From positions 1-64,000 of the forward strand of contig CBDFLL010000005.1 of NCBI GenBank assembly GCA_965249205.1: 64,000 bases of DNA. Reading direction: 5' to 3'. The stretch is from JAQBVV01 sp965249205 (GTDB taxonomy: Bacteria; Acidobacteriota; Vicinamibacteria; Vicinamibacterales; UBA2999). Under the pieces are notes generated by a model that did no database searches, was not told where the DNA came from, and saw nothing but the letters and a program-made list of their open reading frames with translations. Every line of letters begins with the position of its first letter. The first letter of the stretch is position 1. Below are positions 17,593 to 27,071 of this stretch, one piece after another. The translations under genes were made by a program, and so were the position numbers.

Positions 17593-18100
17593 CGCGCAGG
17601 TCCTCCGATCACGCTAAACACCCTTTCTATTTTAGCGGGTTCGTTTACCGTCGTGGAGAGCGGTGTGGTGTGCCCAGCGGCGTGCGGTGCGGCGCCGCGG
17701 GGATGCCGGCCGGCGGCCGCCGGTTCCCGCCTCCGCGCAGAGCTCTTCGGCGCGCGGCAGGCCGCATCCCGGGCAGTGCTTGCCAAGATGGCCACGCTCC
17801 GGCTCGGTACCCTTCTGATGACGCGTCGACTAGTCGCTGACTCGAGGCGTAGTCCGTCAGGCGCAATCGGACCGCCTGCCGTGATCCGCGCGCTTGCGTG
17901 CACACGGCCCGAAGTCGACGCGGAAGACTCGCTCCGCACGATTTCCGGATCGGGAAGTCGGTATGCTCCGACGGCGCCCGCCGTCCGGCATCCCCGCGGC
18001 AGGGGCTAAGACCACCGGCCGCCTGAGGCACACTGTCGCTCAACTGCGGTTATGCTGCCCGGAAGCGGCTATTGCGTGGATATGGCGCACAGAAGTCACG
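17593..18100. other. Intergenic stretch with no convincing gene; holds one copy of a 25-bp repeat
   Basis: No frame in these 508 bases reads like a conserved protein. Positions 17849-17873 are identical, in reverse complement, to 25168-25192 (ggtccgattgcgcctgacgg...actac), and flanking bases show partial similarity (gcggatcac). In both places the shared segment can be read as GPIAPDGL, so it may be a fragment of a decayed gene family rather than an RNA or regulatory element. Confidence 0.5.
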
Positions 18101-18424
18101 ATGAACGCGGTTGATCACGAGCCAGGCGGAACGAAGGCCGAGCGGGACGAGATGTTCTCGTACTACGAGGCACGGGCTGAGGGTTACGACGACTTCTATC
18201 AGGGCAAAGGGCAGGCTGTACCCGAACTCGCACGCGAGTATCCAGTCGATACAGCGGGCGTGTTCGAGTTACTGAAGCGCTTTTTTGGTCGAGATCATCT
18301 GAAGGCGTTGCTCGAACAGCACGGCTTCCAGGTCCAGTCGGCGTACGGGATCACGCGATGGAGACAGTCGTCCTTGATCGAGCGTACGAACCGCTCCGCG
18401 GAGGCATTCGCATTGGGTGCCTGA
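18101..18424 (+). pseudogene. SAM-dependent methyltransferase remnant with internal deletion
   Basis: The 107-codon frame begins like a class I methyltransferase (MFSYYEARAEGYDDFYQGKGQ) and ends like one (KRFFGRDHLKALLEQHGFQV), but the whole Rossmann core, including the glycine-rich SAM-binding motif I, is missing. The normal distance between these two segments is more than 100 residues; here it is about 15. The simplest explanation is an in-frame internal deletion of an ancestral gene of ~200-220 codons. It cannot be a working methyltransferase. Confidence 0.65.
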
Positions 18425-18538
18425 TACGGTGTCAGGTTTATGGGAAATATTAGCGGCCTCGAGAAAAGTTAACCGAAGACCGGTGACGCGACCCTGGCTC
18501 TCCGACAGCTGCAGCAGTCAGGCGATACGTATTCCTAG

Positions 18539-19129
18539 TCAATGAAACGTCGTGATACCGCCCGCCACGTCCAGCCATCCGAGAACCACGTAGCCATACA
18601 GGTAGTCCGACGACCGCAGTTCGGGCGCGCTGTCTCGCCCGCCGCTGTCCTCGACCTCTGCCGTGGATGACGCCGTCGTGCGTGAGGCTTCGTCTTCGGG
18701 CCCCAGGCTCAGACGTGGGAGCGTGGTCGTCTCGACCGGGGCGTCGCCCGGCGCGCCATGAGCAATAGGCGGGATCGCCGGTCTGGCCCCGTCGTGGTCG
18801 TCGCCCTCCGGCTCCGGGGATCCCATCCGCTTCAGCGCGTCGCCTAGCTGGTGGGCGCCTGTGCTCAGCACCTGGATCACCTCGTGCGTACTCATGGACT
18901 CGACACGCGGACCGTCCAGCATCAAGTCTTCGATCTCGAGCATGTCGAACGTGAGACGGCCGCCTTTGTAGAGGGGGTGCGTCATCACCGCAGCCAGCAG
19001 GGACTTCGCGCGCTCAGGATCATCCCGCTCAAGCGCCTTCCCGCGCCGCGCCAGCGTGACCAGCAGCCGTACCCCACCGTGCGTGACCTGTTCGATCGCC
19101 TGGATCAAACGGGTGTCTTCAGGGTTCAC
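18539..19129 (-). CDS. Hypothetical protein, last gene of the Ig-like/isoprenoid operon
   Basis: A 196-residue protein of unknown function. Residues 1-100 look helical (EQVTHGGVRLLVTLARRGKALERDDPERAKSLLAAV); 100-165 are low-complexity, Pro/Glu/Thr-rich and probably disordered; the last ~25 residues (YLYGYVVLGWLDVAGGITTFH) are conserved-looking and aromatic. It begins ten bases after the polyprenyl-synthase stop on the same strand, so it is very likely co-transcribed with it. Confidence 0.65.
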   Translation of the reverse strand: MNPEDTRLIQAIEQVTHGGVRLLVTLARRGKALERDDPERAKSLLAAVMTHPLYKGGRLTFDMLEIEDLMLDGPRVESMSTHEVIQVLSTGAHQLGDALKRMGSPEPEGDDHDGARPAIPPIAHGAPGDAPVETTTLPRLSLGPEDEASRTTASSTAEVEDSGGRDSAPELRSSDYLYGYVVLGWLDVAGGITTFH

Positions 19130-19139
19130 GGTCCGTGTC

Positions 19140-20822
19140 TCAGAGCATTCTCGTGTTCACGTATTGGATGACCTGCCGGAGGATCGCCTTGTCCTCGCTC
19201 TCCGGGATGAACCCGAGGGTCTGTTCAAAGAGCTCCGCGGCGCGGGCCGCATGGCGCGCGGCCACCTCGCGGGCGTACGTGATCGCGCGCTTCTCGGTCA
19301 TCCGCTCGAGAACGCCTTCGCACTCGGCCTGTGTGCGTGCGTCGCGCGATCGACCGAGCCACCGCAGGAGCTCGGTGCGCTCCCGCTTGTCGATGGTGCG
19401 CATCAGACGGATCAGCATGAGCGTCCGCTTGCCCTCCAGCAGGTCGCCGAGGGCCTCCTTCCCGTACAGATCCTCCTCCCCCACCAGGTTCAGCACGTCG
19501 TCTTGGATCTGGAACGCGACGCCGACTTCCTTGAACACGTCGCCGATCAGGTCGAGTTCGTGCGGCCGCGTGTGGCCGGCGGCGATCGCTCCCAATCGGC
19601 ACGGCGACCGGCACGTGTACCAACCCGTCTTCTTGGCGACCATGTCAATGTAGTCGGCGTCCCGGGTGGGCACAATCCCCTTCCTGATCCAGCCGAGTTC
19701 GATCGCCTGGCCCTCGAGCGACTCGCGGCACATCAGGATGATCTCGTCGATCAAGGCAAGCGTCCGCGCGAGGCCGAGTCCATCGATGTTGCGGAGTACG
19801 GTCTCGACCGCCAGGAGGTGCAGTGCGTCGCCGGCGTTGACCGCCAGTGGAATTCCGTGCTCCGTGTGAAGACAGGGCTTGCCGCGACGGTTAATAGACT
19901 CGTCCTCGATGTCGTCGTGAATCAAGAAGGCGTTATGGAACATCTCCACGGCGGTCGCGATCTTCACGGCGTCCTCTGCGTGCCCTCCGAAGGCACCGCA
20001 GGTGGCGATGCAGAGCGTCGGACGTAGCCCCTTCCCGCCGCGCGCCGGGTACTCGCGCATGAGCCGGTACAAGCTGTCGACTGGGCGGCGTTTGGGAATC
20101 AGCTGGAAGATCTCATCCGCCACGCGACGCCGGCAGACTTCCATGACGTCGAAGAGGTCGGCATCCCGCGGGCCCTCGAGGGTCCACCAACCCTGGCCGA
20201 CGTTGCGGTCCCAGAGAACGCGCGTGGTGGCAACCGACGCCGATCGAGCCACCATCGGCTCGCCGTCACGGACCAGCGCGGCGGCATCCGGTACCGCGCT
20301 CCCGGGGCCCGGCTCGTGCGCGCGCCCGTTCTGCGCGACTCCGACATCGATCTTGCGACTGCGGCGATATGCTCGCCATAGGCTCTGCACAGGCCGCAGA
20401 CCCGCGGCGCGCTGGGCGAGCAACTGGAATGTGCGCCACACAGCCAGCACCTGATCGCTGGGACCGCGGATATCGAACGCGCCTTGTGCGATTACCTCGC
20501 TCGGGCGCAACTCGACGTCGTAGAGCGCAATCAGGCTCTTATCGTCGAAGAAACAGGCAACCGTTGCGTCGGCCGGTGTGTGCGTGACGACGAGCGTGTT
20601 GAGGTGCGCGGCGAGAACGGCCTCGCTGCCATCGCCGAAGTGCAACGTGAGCACGATCGACCCCAGTTCACAGGCCGCGGCGGCCGCGATCGAGGGCGTT
20701 CGCCGGACCAGAACATTGACGGTCTGCGCCAGCAGATCGGCTGCGCTGTCGATTGCGACGACGTCGGCGTGCTGTCGCGCTGGTCCGAGCTGCGCGCCGT
20801 AACGAAGGCTATCGGAGGGCAC
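19140..20822 (-). CDS. Fusion protein: N-terminal SCP2-like domain and C-terminal polyprenyl diphosphate synthase
   Basis: A 560-residue protein. I chose GTG 20822 because AAAGG lies seven bases upstream and it only slightly overlaps the preceding stop (20809); ATG 20885 would overlap by 77 bases. Residues ~20-135 resemble a sterol-carrier-protein-2 domain (VLTLHFGDGSEAVLAAHLNTL, IRGPSDQVLAVWRTFQLLAQR). From ~225 on it is a trans-prenyltransferase: first aspartate-rich motif LIHDDIEDESINRRGKP, then GKGLRPTLC, and FQIQDDVLNLVGEEDLYGKE as the second. There the last Asp of DDxxD is Asn (DDVLN), as in eukaryotic-type GGPP synthases. Probable product: a C15-C20 or longer prenyl diphosphate. The SCP2 part may bind the lipid product. 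Confidence 0.85.
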   Translation of the reverse strand: MPSDSLRYGAQLGPARQHADVVAIDSAADLLAQTVNVLVRRTPSIAAAAACELGSIVLTLHFGDGSEAVLAAHLNTLVVTHTPADATVACFFDDKSLIALYDVELRPSEVIAQGAFDIRGPSDQVLAVWRTFQLLAQRAAGLRPVQSLWRAYRRSRKIDVGVAQNGRAHEPGPGSAVPDAAALVRDGEPMVARSASVATTRVLWDRNVGQGWWTLEGPRDADLFDVMEVCRRRVADEIFQLIPKRRPVDSLYRLMREYPARGGKGLRPTLCIATCGAFGGHAEDAVKIATAVEMFHNAFLIHDDIEDESINRRGKPCLHTEHGIPLAVNAGDALHLLAVETVLRNIDGLGLARTLALIDEIILMCRESLEGQAIELGWIRKGIVPTRDADYIDMVAKKTGWYTCRSPCRLGAIAAGHTRPHELDLIGDVFKEVGVAFQIQDDVLNLVGEEDLYGKEALGDLLEGKRTLMLIRLMRTIDKRERTELLRWLGRSRDARTQAECEGVLERMTEKRAITYAREVAARHAARAAELFEQTLGFIPESEDKAILRQVIQYVNTRML

Positions 20823-21837
20823 TCCACGACCTTTCCGCGGCGCCGCCCGCGAATTCCACGATAACGGGACTCGTGAAGACGACATCCTGTCCCTTCATCC
20901 TGACGCGCACTTCCATGTCGCCGATGACTTCGTGCACCGAGAAGGGTTGCAGGCTGGTTTCCGACGGCACGACCAACCGGGCGGCATCGCGACTGCGGTA
21001 ACGGACCTGAATCGAATCCGTGCCCTGGTAGCCGTCGATGCAGAGCGCAGCCGGAACCGGAGTGGTGGAGAACGTCCCCAAGAGCGGGGCGAGCGACGGA
21101 GTTACAAGCACGCGGTCCCGCGCGAGCTGACCCGCGACGCTGACCCGGATCGCCCGGCGTGGGACAAAGAGCACCATGCGCCCGCGCCGCCAGAGCATCA
21201 CCATCGCCGTGTGGTCGTGGCTCTCGTCGCGCGGCTGCAGAAGAGCGAAGACGACCGCCCACTCCGGCGGCCCGTCGGCCGGATCGGCGAGCTGGTTACA
21301 GAATCCGAAGACCCAGCCACCCATCTCGGGCCACGCCCACCGCCCGTGCACGCGCTCGTGATAGCCGACAGCGGACGTCCGGCGCGGCGGCGACATGCCA
21401 TCCGCCCAGTGTCCGGTCGCGAGCACGCCGGGCTGTGCCTGCCATCGCTTCCAGTTCCTTCCGTGGAAGTGCGAGACTCCCGCTGGCGCCGGAGTGGTGG
21501 TGCTCCTCAGGTGAAGCGACACCGAGGGGGTTCCCGCCAGAGAGCGCAGTTCGAAGTCGGGCTCCCGCGGCATCCGCGTGGAAGGCGGCGTGGATCCATA
21601 CGACGTCCACGGTTCGCCCGGGAGTTCGGCGTGCCACTGGCTGCAGTTCCAGCCGTGGTCGCGGTGGTAGGCGAGTAGGACGCTCGTCTGCGTCGGCTCG
21701 TCGCCGTCCTCACCGCCGAGCGTGGCCAAATTCGCGATCAGCGCCTGACGCTCGTCGACGGTGATGAACGCATAGTGGAGCCAACGCCGCTCAAGGACGT
21801 CCGACAGCGGCAAGCGAGTGAACGGACCGGAACTCAC
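20809..21837 (-). CDS. CrtC/AttH-like lipocalin-fold protein
   Basis: A 342-residue protein without signal peptide. The N-terminal WLHYAFITVDERQALIANL and the middle segments GYHERVHGRWAWPEMGGWVFGF and WAVVFALLQP resemble the AttH/CrtC lipocalin superfamily, which includes carotenoid 1,2-hydratase. Trp and His are abundant, as in that family. The weight of the call comes from this pattern plus adjacency to a prenyl synthase; the reaction is inferred only weakly. Its start overlaps the upstream gene by four bases (ATGA, 21834-21837). Confidence 0.55.
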   Translation of the reverse strand: MSSGPFTRLPLSDVLERRWLHYAFITVDERQALIANLATLGGEDGDEPTQTSVLLAYHRDHGWNCSQWHAELPGEPWTSYGSTPPSTRMPREPDFELRSLAGTPSVSLHLRSTTTPAPAGVSHFHGRNWKRWQAQPGVLATGHWADGMSPPRRTSAVGYHERVHGRWAWPEMGGWVFGFCNQLADPADGPPEWAVVFALLQPRDESHDHTAMVMLWRRGRMVLFVPRRAIRVSVAGQLARDRVLVTPSLAPLLGTFSTTPVPAALCIDGYQGTDSIQVRYRSRDAARLVVPSETSLQPFSVHEVIGDMEVRVRMKGQDVVFTSPVIVEFAGGAAERSWSALR

Positions 21838-22661
21838 TTGCGCGCGCGCGGCTTTCGCTTCTGCACCGACTTGGCCGGCCTGCGCGCCAGCCTGATCGGC
21901 TCCGTCGCCCTCTTGGCGGGCTTGCGCGTCTTCGTGGACGCGCGGGATTTCGCGGGCGTCTTGCGCGAGGTGGCCCCCCTACGAACCGGCTTTTTCACGG
22001 ACCCGCCGTCCCCGGCGAGGACCGTGACCGAGAGTCCGAGTTCCTTCCCTTCGAAGCCGAGTAGGCGGATCGTCGTGAAGTACGTCTCGCCGACCACGAA
22101 GTCGTCCGTGATCGTAACAGAGATGTTGACGACTCCCTGCCCACGTGGCACCAGTGCAAGCTTGGCAGGGTCGAACGTGACAAGCGCGGCGGGCATCGGC
22201 TCTCCGGAGGCGGGAACCAAGTCTGTGGGGACGCACGAGACAGAAAGCGAATGGTCGAACTTGTTCTCGATCACGAAGCCCGTCGCTGCGCGCTCGCCGC
22301 GGCGGCCGGTCAGCTGAAGTTCAACGCGCGACGCTGGAGCCGGCGGTACGTCGCGCGAGCCCGGCCCACTCGGCACGAGCGTATTCTCGGCGGCGGAGAG
22401 CAGGTCGTCGAAGAGCGCGAGGCCTTGCGCGCTTACCGCCGAGAACGACGCCAGATTGAACTCGAGCCATCGTGTTAGCAGCGCCTCCGCGTCGGTCCGG
22501 TCTCCGGGGCGCTCGTCGCGCAGCTCCTGAGAAACACTTCGCACGAAGTCGCCCAATCGGGTGACGAGTTTCGCACCCCCCTCGGCGTTGGCCGTGACGA
22601 TGTCTCTCAGCCGCCCGACGAACTCTTCCGGGGTGCGCGCAGACGGACCTCTCGACGTCAT
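21834..22661 (-). CDS. Helical domain + Ig-like domain + Lys/Arg-rich tail protein, unknown function
   Basis: A 275-residue protein with GGAGAG nine bases before ATG 22661. Residues 10-95 are helical and phasin-like in character (LLTRWLEFNLASFSAVSAQGLALFDDLL). Residues 110-215 alternate hydrophobically as a beta-sandwich (RVELQLTGRRGERAATGFVI ... NISVTITDDFVVGETYFTTIRL). The last ~55 residues are extremely basic (KKPVRR, TRKPAKRATE, KRKPRARK), suggesting binding to nucleic acid or another polyanion. No export signal is seen. I know no named family for this architecture. Confidence 0.75.
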   Translation of the reverse strand: MTSRGPSARTPEEFVGRLRDIVTANAEGGAKLVTRLGDFVRSVSQELRDERPGDRTDAEALLTRWLEFNLASFSAVSAQGLALFDDLLSAAENTLVPSGPGSRDVPPAPASRVELQLTGRRGERAATGFVIENKFDHSLSVSCVPTDLVPASGEPMPAALVTFDPAKLALVPRGQGVVNISVTITDDFVVGETYFTTIRLLGFEGKELGLSVTVLAGDGGSVKKPVRRGATSRKTPAKSRASTKTRKPAKRATEPIRLARRPAKSVQKRKPRARK

Positions 22662-22742
22662 GGCATCTCTCCTGATTCGTGATTGTTCCGAATTGCGTAA
22701 CCGAAACGAGTCTGATCTCGGTCTCGGGCTAGATTCGCTGCG

Positions 22743-23412
22743 TCATTGATCGTGGTCGCTCTTTACGTATCGAGGGTCCACGCAGGGCTCGATGCACTGG
22801 AAGTGATCGTACCAATGGTGCGCTCTGATGCGCACCGGCGGGTCACCCTGCATTACGTCACAGAAGCAGTGCTCGTCGCCACACGTTTTCTTGCATCGCA
22901 CCTTCAAGAGTACGCGGACGCACTGCTCGTATGCTCCTGTCACGATGATCTCAGAGCGGTAATCGCCTTCAAGCGTCTTGTTGGGCACCGTGAACTTCGC
23001 GTCGACGATTCCGCTGTTCCCCGGTTGCAGGTTCAGACTGGCAGGAGCAAGCTTGATCGTCCCAGGAGACCCACCGGGGCCGGCGAACGGCGTGGCGTGC
23101 AGTTGGAAACTCCGGGCGGCGCCCCCCCGAGTTGGTTACGCGTACGGTGAGACTCGGCGTCTCACCCAGAGTCGCCTCCCAGGTGACGTCACATATGCAC
23201 CTAGGCGGGCACTCGGTCTCCGGGATCTCGCATACGCACTGCCCCCGGGACGGCGTCGCGTCGAGCGACTGCGGCAGAAGGCGCGGCGCCTCCTGAACGA
23301 CCGTTCGGAGAGTGTCGATCGACAGGGAGAGCAACTTAAACCCGAACCCGACAAGATCGTCGAGGGAGGGCTGTCCCGTCGAAGAGGGCTGTCTTGCAGT
23401 TGCGTGGCTCAT
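22743..23412 (-). pseudogene. Cys-rich Ig-like protein, interrupted by a frameshift in a C7 run
   Basis: From ATG 23412 (GGAGG seven bases upstream) the frame encodes a helix (SLDDLVGFGFKLLSLSIDTL), a Cys cluster (CVCEIPETECPPRCICDV) and a beta-strand region ending VTNSGG. It then meets seven consecutive C at 23122-23128 and goes out of frame. Removing one base restores a 222-codon product continuing AARSFQLHATPFAGPG, PNKTLEGDYRSEIIVTGAYE and a second Cys-rich part (CKKTCGDEHCFCDV, CIEPCVDP). Both halves read as one Ig-like protein. The cause is a true mutation, an assembly/sequencing error, or slippage. Confidence 0.8.
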
Positions 23413-23702
23413 CGAGGCCTCCGTTTGGTGGAATTGACCGCACCATTGCACTCCACCTTGAAGATAAGTTGACCGCTCATGAAGGGCCCCCATCCGATGT
23501 ATCCTCGCCCCTTGGCGAACTCGGCCGGGAGCCTGATTTCCAGCTCGACCTCGCGCGTCTTACCCGGACGGAACTCGAACGCCTCGCTGCGTAGGGTCAC
23601 GCGAGCCGGCCGGGGAAGAGTGCCCTTCAGCTCACGGACGACTCGATCCAAGTACTCCGAGATCCCCTCGTTCGCCTCGGTCTCTCGCACGGCGGTCACC
23701 AT
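23409..23702 (-). CDS. Small Ig-like protein, unknown function
   Basis: A 97-residue protein from ATG 23702. Residues 1-28 look helical (RETEANEGISEYLDRVVRELKG). Residues 33-85 form beta strands of the type RVTLRSEAFEFRPGKTREVELEIRLPAEF, a pattern close to the other proteins of the operon. It overlaps the next gene by four bases (ATGA at 23409-23412) and begins 18 bp after the stop of the preceding frame, which is good evidence for one transcript. No signal peptide. Confidence 0.72.
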   Translation of the reverse strand: MVTAVRETEANEGISEYLDRVVRELKGTLPRPARVTLRSEAFEFRPGKTREVELEIRLPAEFAKGRGYIGWGPFMSGQLIFKVECNGAVNSTKRRPR

Positions 23703-23720
23703 CGAGCGCCCAGTCCATCT

Positions 23721-24203
23721 CTACTCCTGGAACGGCACTAAAGCCACGTCTGGAAGCGTCTCGGTGACGTTCCCGTCGTTCGAGATTACGACGATTTTCT
23801 TCAGCACGTCCCCGCCGGCACCGCGAAGCCGAATCGGCGTGGGATCGATACGAACTCCCGGCTTCTCCCAGACGTGGACGACGATGCGCTCGCGCTGCGA
23901 GCCACAACACAACTCGGCGGAGTACGTGCCGGGTGGCGTGTGCGGATCGATGAGGAAGTGCGCGCGCGTGCGAGTGCGTTACTGAGGAGCCAGGCGTGCA
24001 CCGATTCGCAACTCGCTCAAGCCCGTACTCCCCAGCGCCCGAACCTCGTCTCCCACGACCGAGATCGCCTTGACCTTGACCTTCTCGTCCGAGTCGTTGA
24101 TGAGGTCGACGTCACCGACACACATCGGTGGCACACCGCTGAAGATGAACGGCCCTCGGTCGAGCCGCCATGCTTCGGCGGACGCGGCTACTTGGGTATC
24201 CAT
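23721..24203 (-). pseudogene. Two-part Ig-like protein interrupted by an in-frame TAA
   Basis: ATG 24203 has GGAGG six bases upstream. The frame runs 74 codons (MDTQVAASAEAWRLDRGPF ... LSELRIGARLAPQ) to TAA at 23979-23981, and then continues open in the same frame for 85 more codons (RTRTRAHFLIDPHTPPGTYS ... LPDVALVPFQE) to TAG 23721. The downstream part has no ATG or GTG and no ribosome site; its only start would be TTG 23912. The join reads naturally as one beta-sandwich, as if a CAA codon had become TAA. Alternatives: a genuine 74-residue protein followed by a TTG-initiated 63-residue one, or stop-codon readthrough. Confidence 0.7.
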
Positions 24204-24218
24204 GGTGCCCTCCTACGT

Positions 24219-24578
24219 CTACCTGCAGATCTCGGTCTTGTGAGGAACGTAGTCTTCGATGACCACCATGCTTTCGCCGCAGAGGTTCATGCAGAGCAGC
24301 TCCATTCCTAGCCCCTTCACGCCGAACTTGAAGTTAACGGGGAAGTGGATGCGCGTCGGCTTCATCGCCAGCTCGACGCACAGGTTGATCTTTGGGAGCT
24401 CCCGGATGCGAATGTTGTCGAGACCTATATCAATCGTGCTGTTGCTGACGACGTTGCTGTCAGTGAAGATCTTCGGGAGTTCCTTGATACGGATCTCGTC
24501 CAGGTCCATGTCAAGGGAACCGCTCACAGCCACGCTCGACGCAACCGAGTAGCTGGTGGGGATCTCTGGGACACTCAT
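24219..24578 (-). CDS. Protein with two copies of an acidic/hydrophobic repeat, unknown function
   Basis: A 119-residue protein with GGAGG seven bases before ATG 24578. Residues 24-37 and 51-64 are copies of the same unit (MDLDEIRIKELPKI and IGLDNIRIRELPKI), 27 residues apart. The C-terminal half (PVNFKFGVKGLGMELLCMNLCGE) holds several Cys and hydrophobic strands. It is the first confident gene of the minus-strand operon, 15 bp before the next start. I recognise no family. Confidence 0.75.
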   Translation of the reverse strand: MSVPEIPTSYSVASSVAVSGSLDMDLDEIRIKELPKIFTDSNVVSNSTIDIGLDNIRIRELPKINLCVELAMKPTRIHFPVNFKFGVKGLGMELLCMNLCGESMVVIEDYVPHKTEICR

Positions 24579-24579
24579 C

Positions 24580-24828
24580 TCATACCTCCGTGCTGCGCCT
24601 TACAGCAGAACCGCTAACGTACCAGGAGCCTCTCTCCCTCTCTCGAACGAACCGAACTGGAATGTCACGGCGTCGTCCGGCCGTCCAGTCGACGACGAAC
24701 GATGGCGGCAGTTCCAGCGCCCATGAGACAGCCCCCCGTTTCCCGGCAGACCCCTCCATCCTGCCCACGCCAATCTGGGCAGTGATCCATATGGGCCGAG
24801 GCGGGTGCTCGCAGACAGAGCCATGCAT
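24580..24828 (-). CDS. Possible small protein at the head of the Ig-like operon
   Basis: An 82-codon frame (ATG 24828; internal ATG 24759 would give 59 residues) ending at TGA 24580, one base before the next gene. The part from WALELPPSFVVDWTAG to RGSWYVSGSAVRR reads like beta strands, and its end contains the ribosome site of the following gene, an arrangement typical of coupled genes. Composition in the N-terminal 23 residues is not convincing. Confidence 0.4.
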   Translation of the reverse strand: MHGSVCEHPPRPIWITAQIGVGRMEGSAGKRGAVSWALELPPSFVVDWTAGRRRDIPVRFVRERERGSWYVSGSAVRRSTEV

Positions 24829-25400
24829 TCTGCAGAGACCGGCTGATTATAGGGCGAAATGGGCTCGGGAGCGCCGAGAACAGCGGGGGCGGCGATACGC
24901 ATGCTTCCGGGCGGGGTGTAGGTAGCATGAGCGGGGGCCGAGGTCAACGGAACCCCGGTTCTGCGACGCTGACGTCCCCCCTCTGGCGGTCACAGTTGTG
25001 GGTGCCGCTCCATTTATCGGGTTTGTCGGTCTGGCCAGGCCATGGTTCGACGCTCATCTTTGCGATGGGTGATCGACCAGATGGCCGACGAGGAAGTGCA
25101 GCAGATCAAGCAGGCTGTGCTCAAGACCCTTGCCGACGGGCAGACGATCGTGCGGATCACTACAGAAGGTCCGATTGCGCCTGACGGACTACAGTTTCGA
25201 ATTAGCTGCCAGTCGACGCGCCAACGGAAGGAGGGCGAGTCGGAGCCTGGCTATTTAGGCAGGCAAAGTCCGGCATGCGGCCTGGCGCGCTCTGCGCGCA
25301 GGTGAGAGCCGGCGGCGCGGACCGGTATGCCTGCGGCGGCTCGCGGCTGCGACGTCGCGCCCATTGATATACTGAGCACTTTGTAGCCCACCGGAGATCG
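24829..25400. other. Intergenic stretch upstream of ettA with a possible small gene remnant
   Basis: No confident gene. The frame 25042-25305 (plus) begins plausibly at an internal ATG 25081 (MADEEVQQIKQAVLKTLADG ... ITTEGPIAPDGL) but decays into low-quality sequence after ~45 codons. It contains the second copy of the 25-bp repeat found at 17849-17873. It may be a truncated member of a small protein family. Nothing else stands out. Confidence 0.4.

Positions 25401-27070
<1,670 letters not shown>

Positions 27071-27071
<1 letters not shown>

Noticed and set aside
17589..17939. 116-codon minus-strand frame upstream of the YugP-like gene
   Set aside because: Arg/Ala/Pro-rich composition throughout apart from the GPIAPDGL motif; more likely a remnant than an expressed gene.
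19056..20027. 323-codon plus-strand frame in the prenyl-synthase region
   Set aside because: Antisense to conserved prenyl-synthase motifs.
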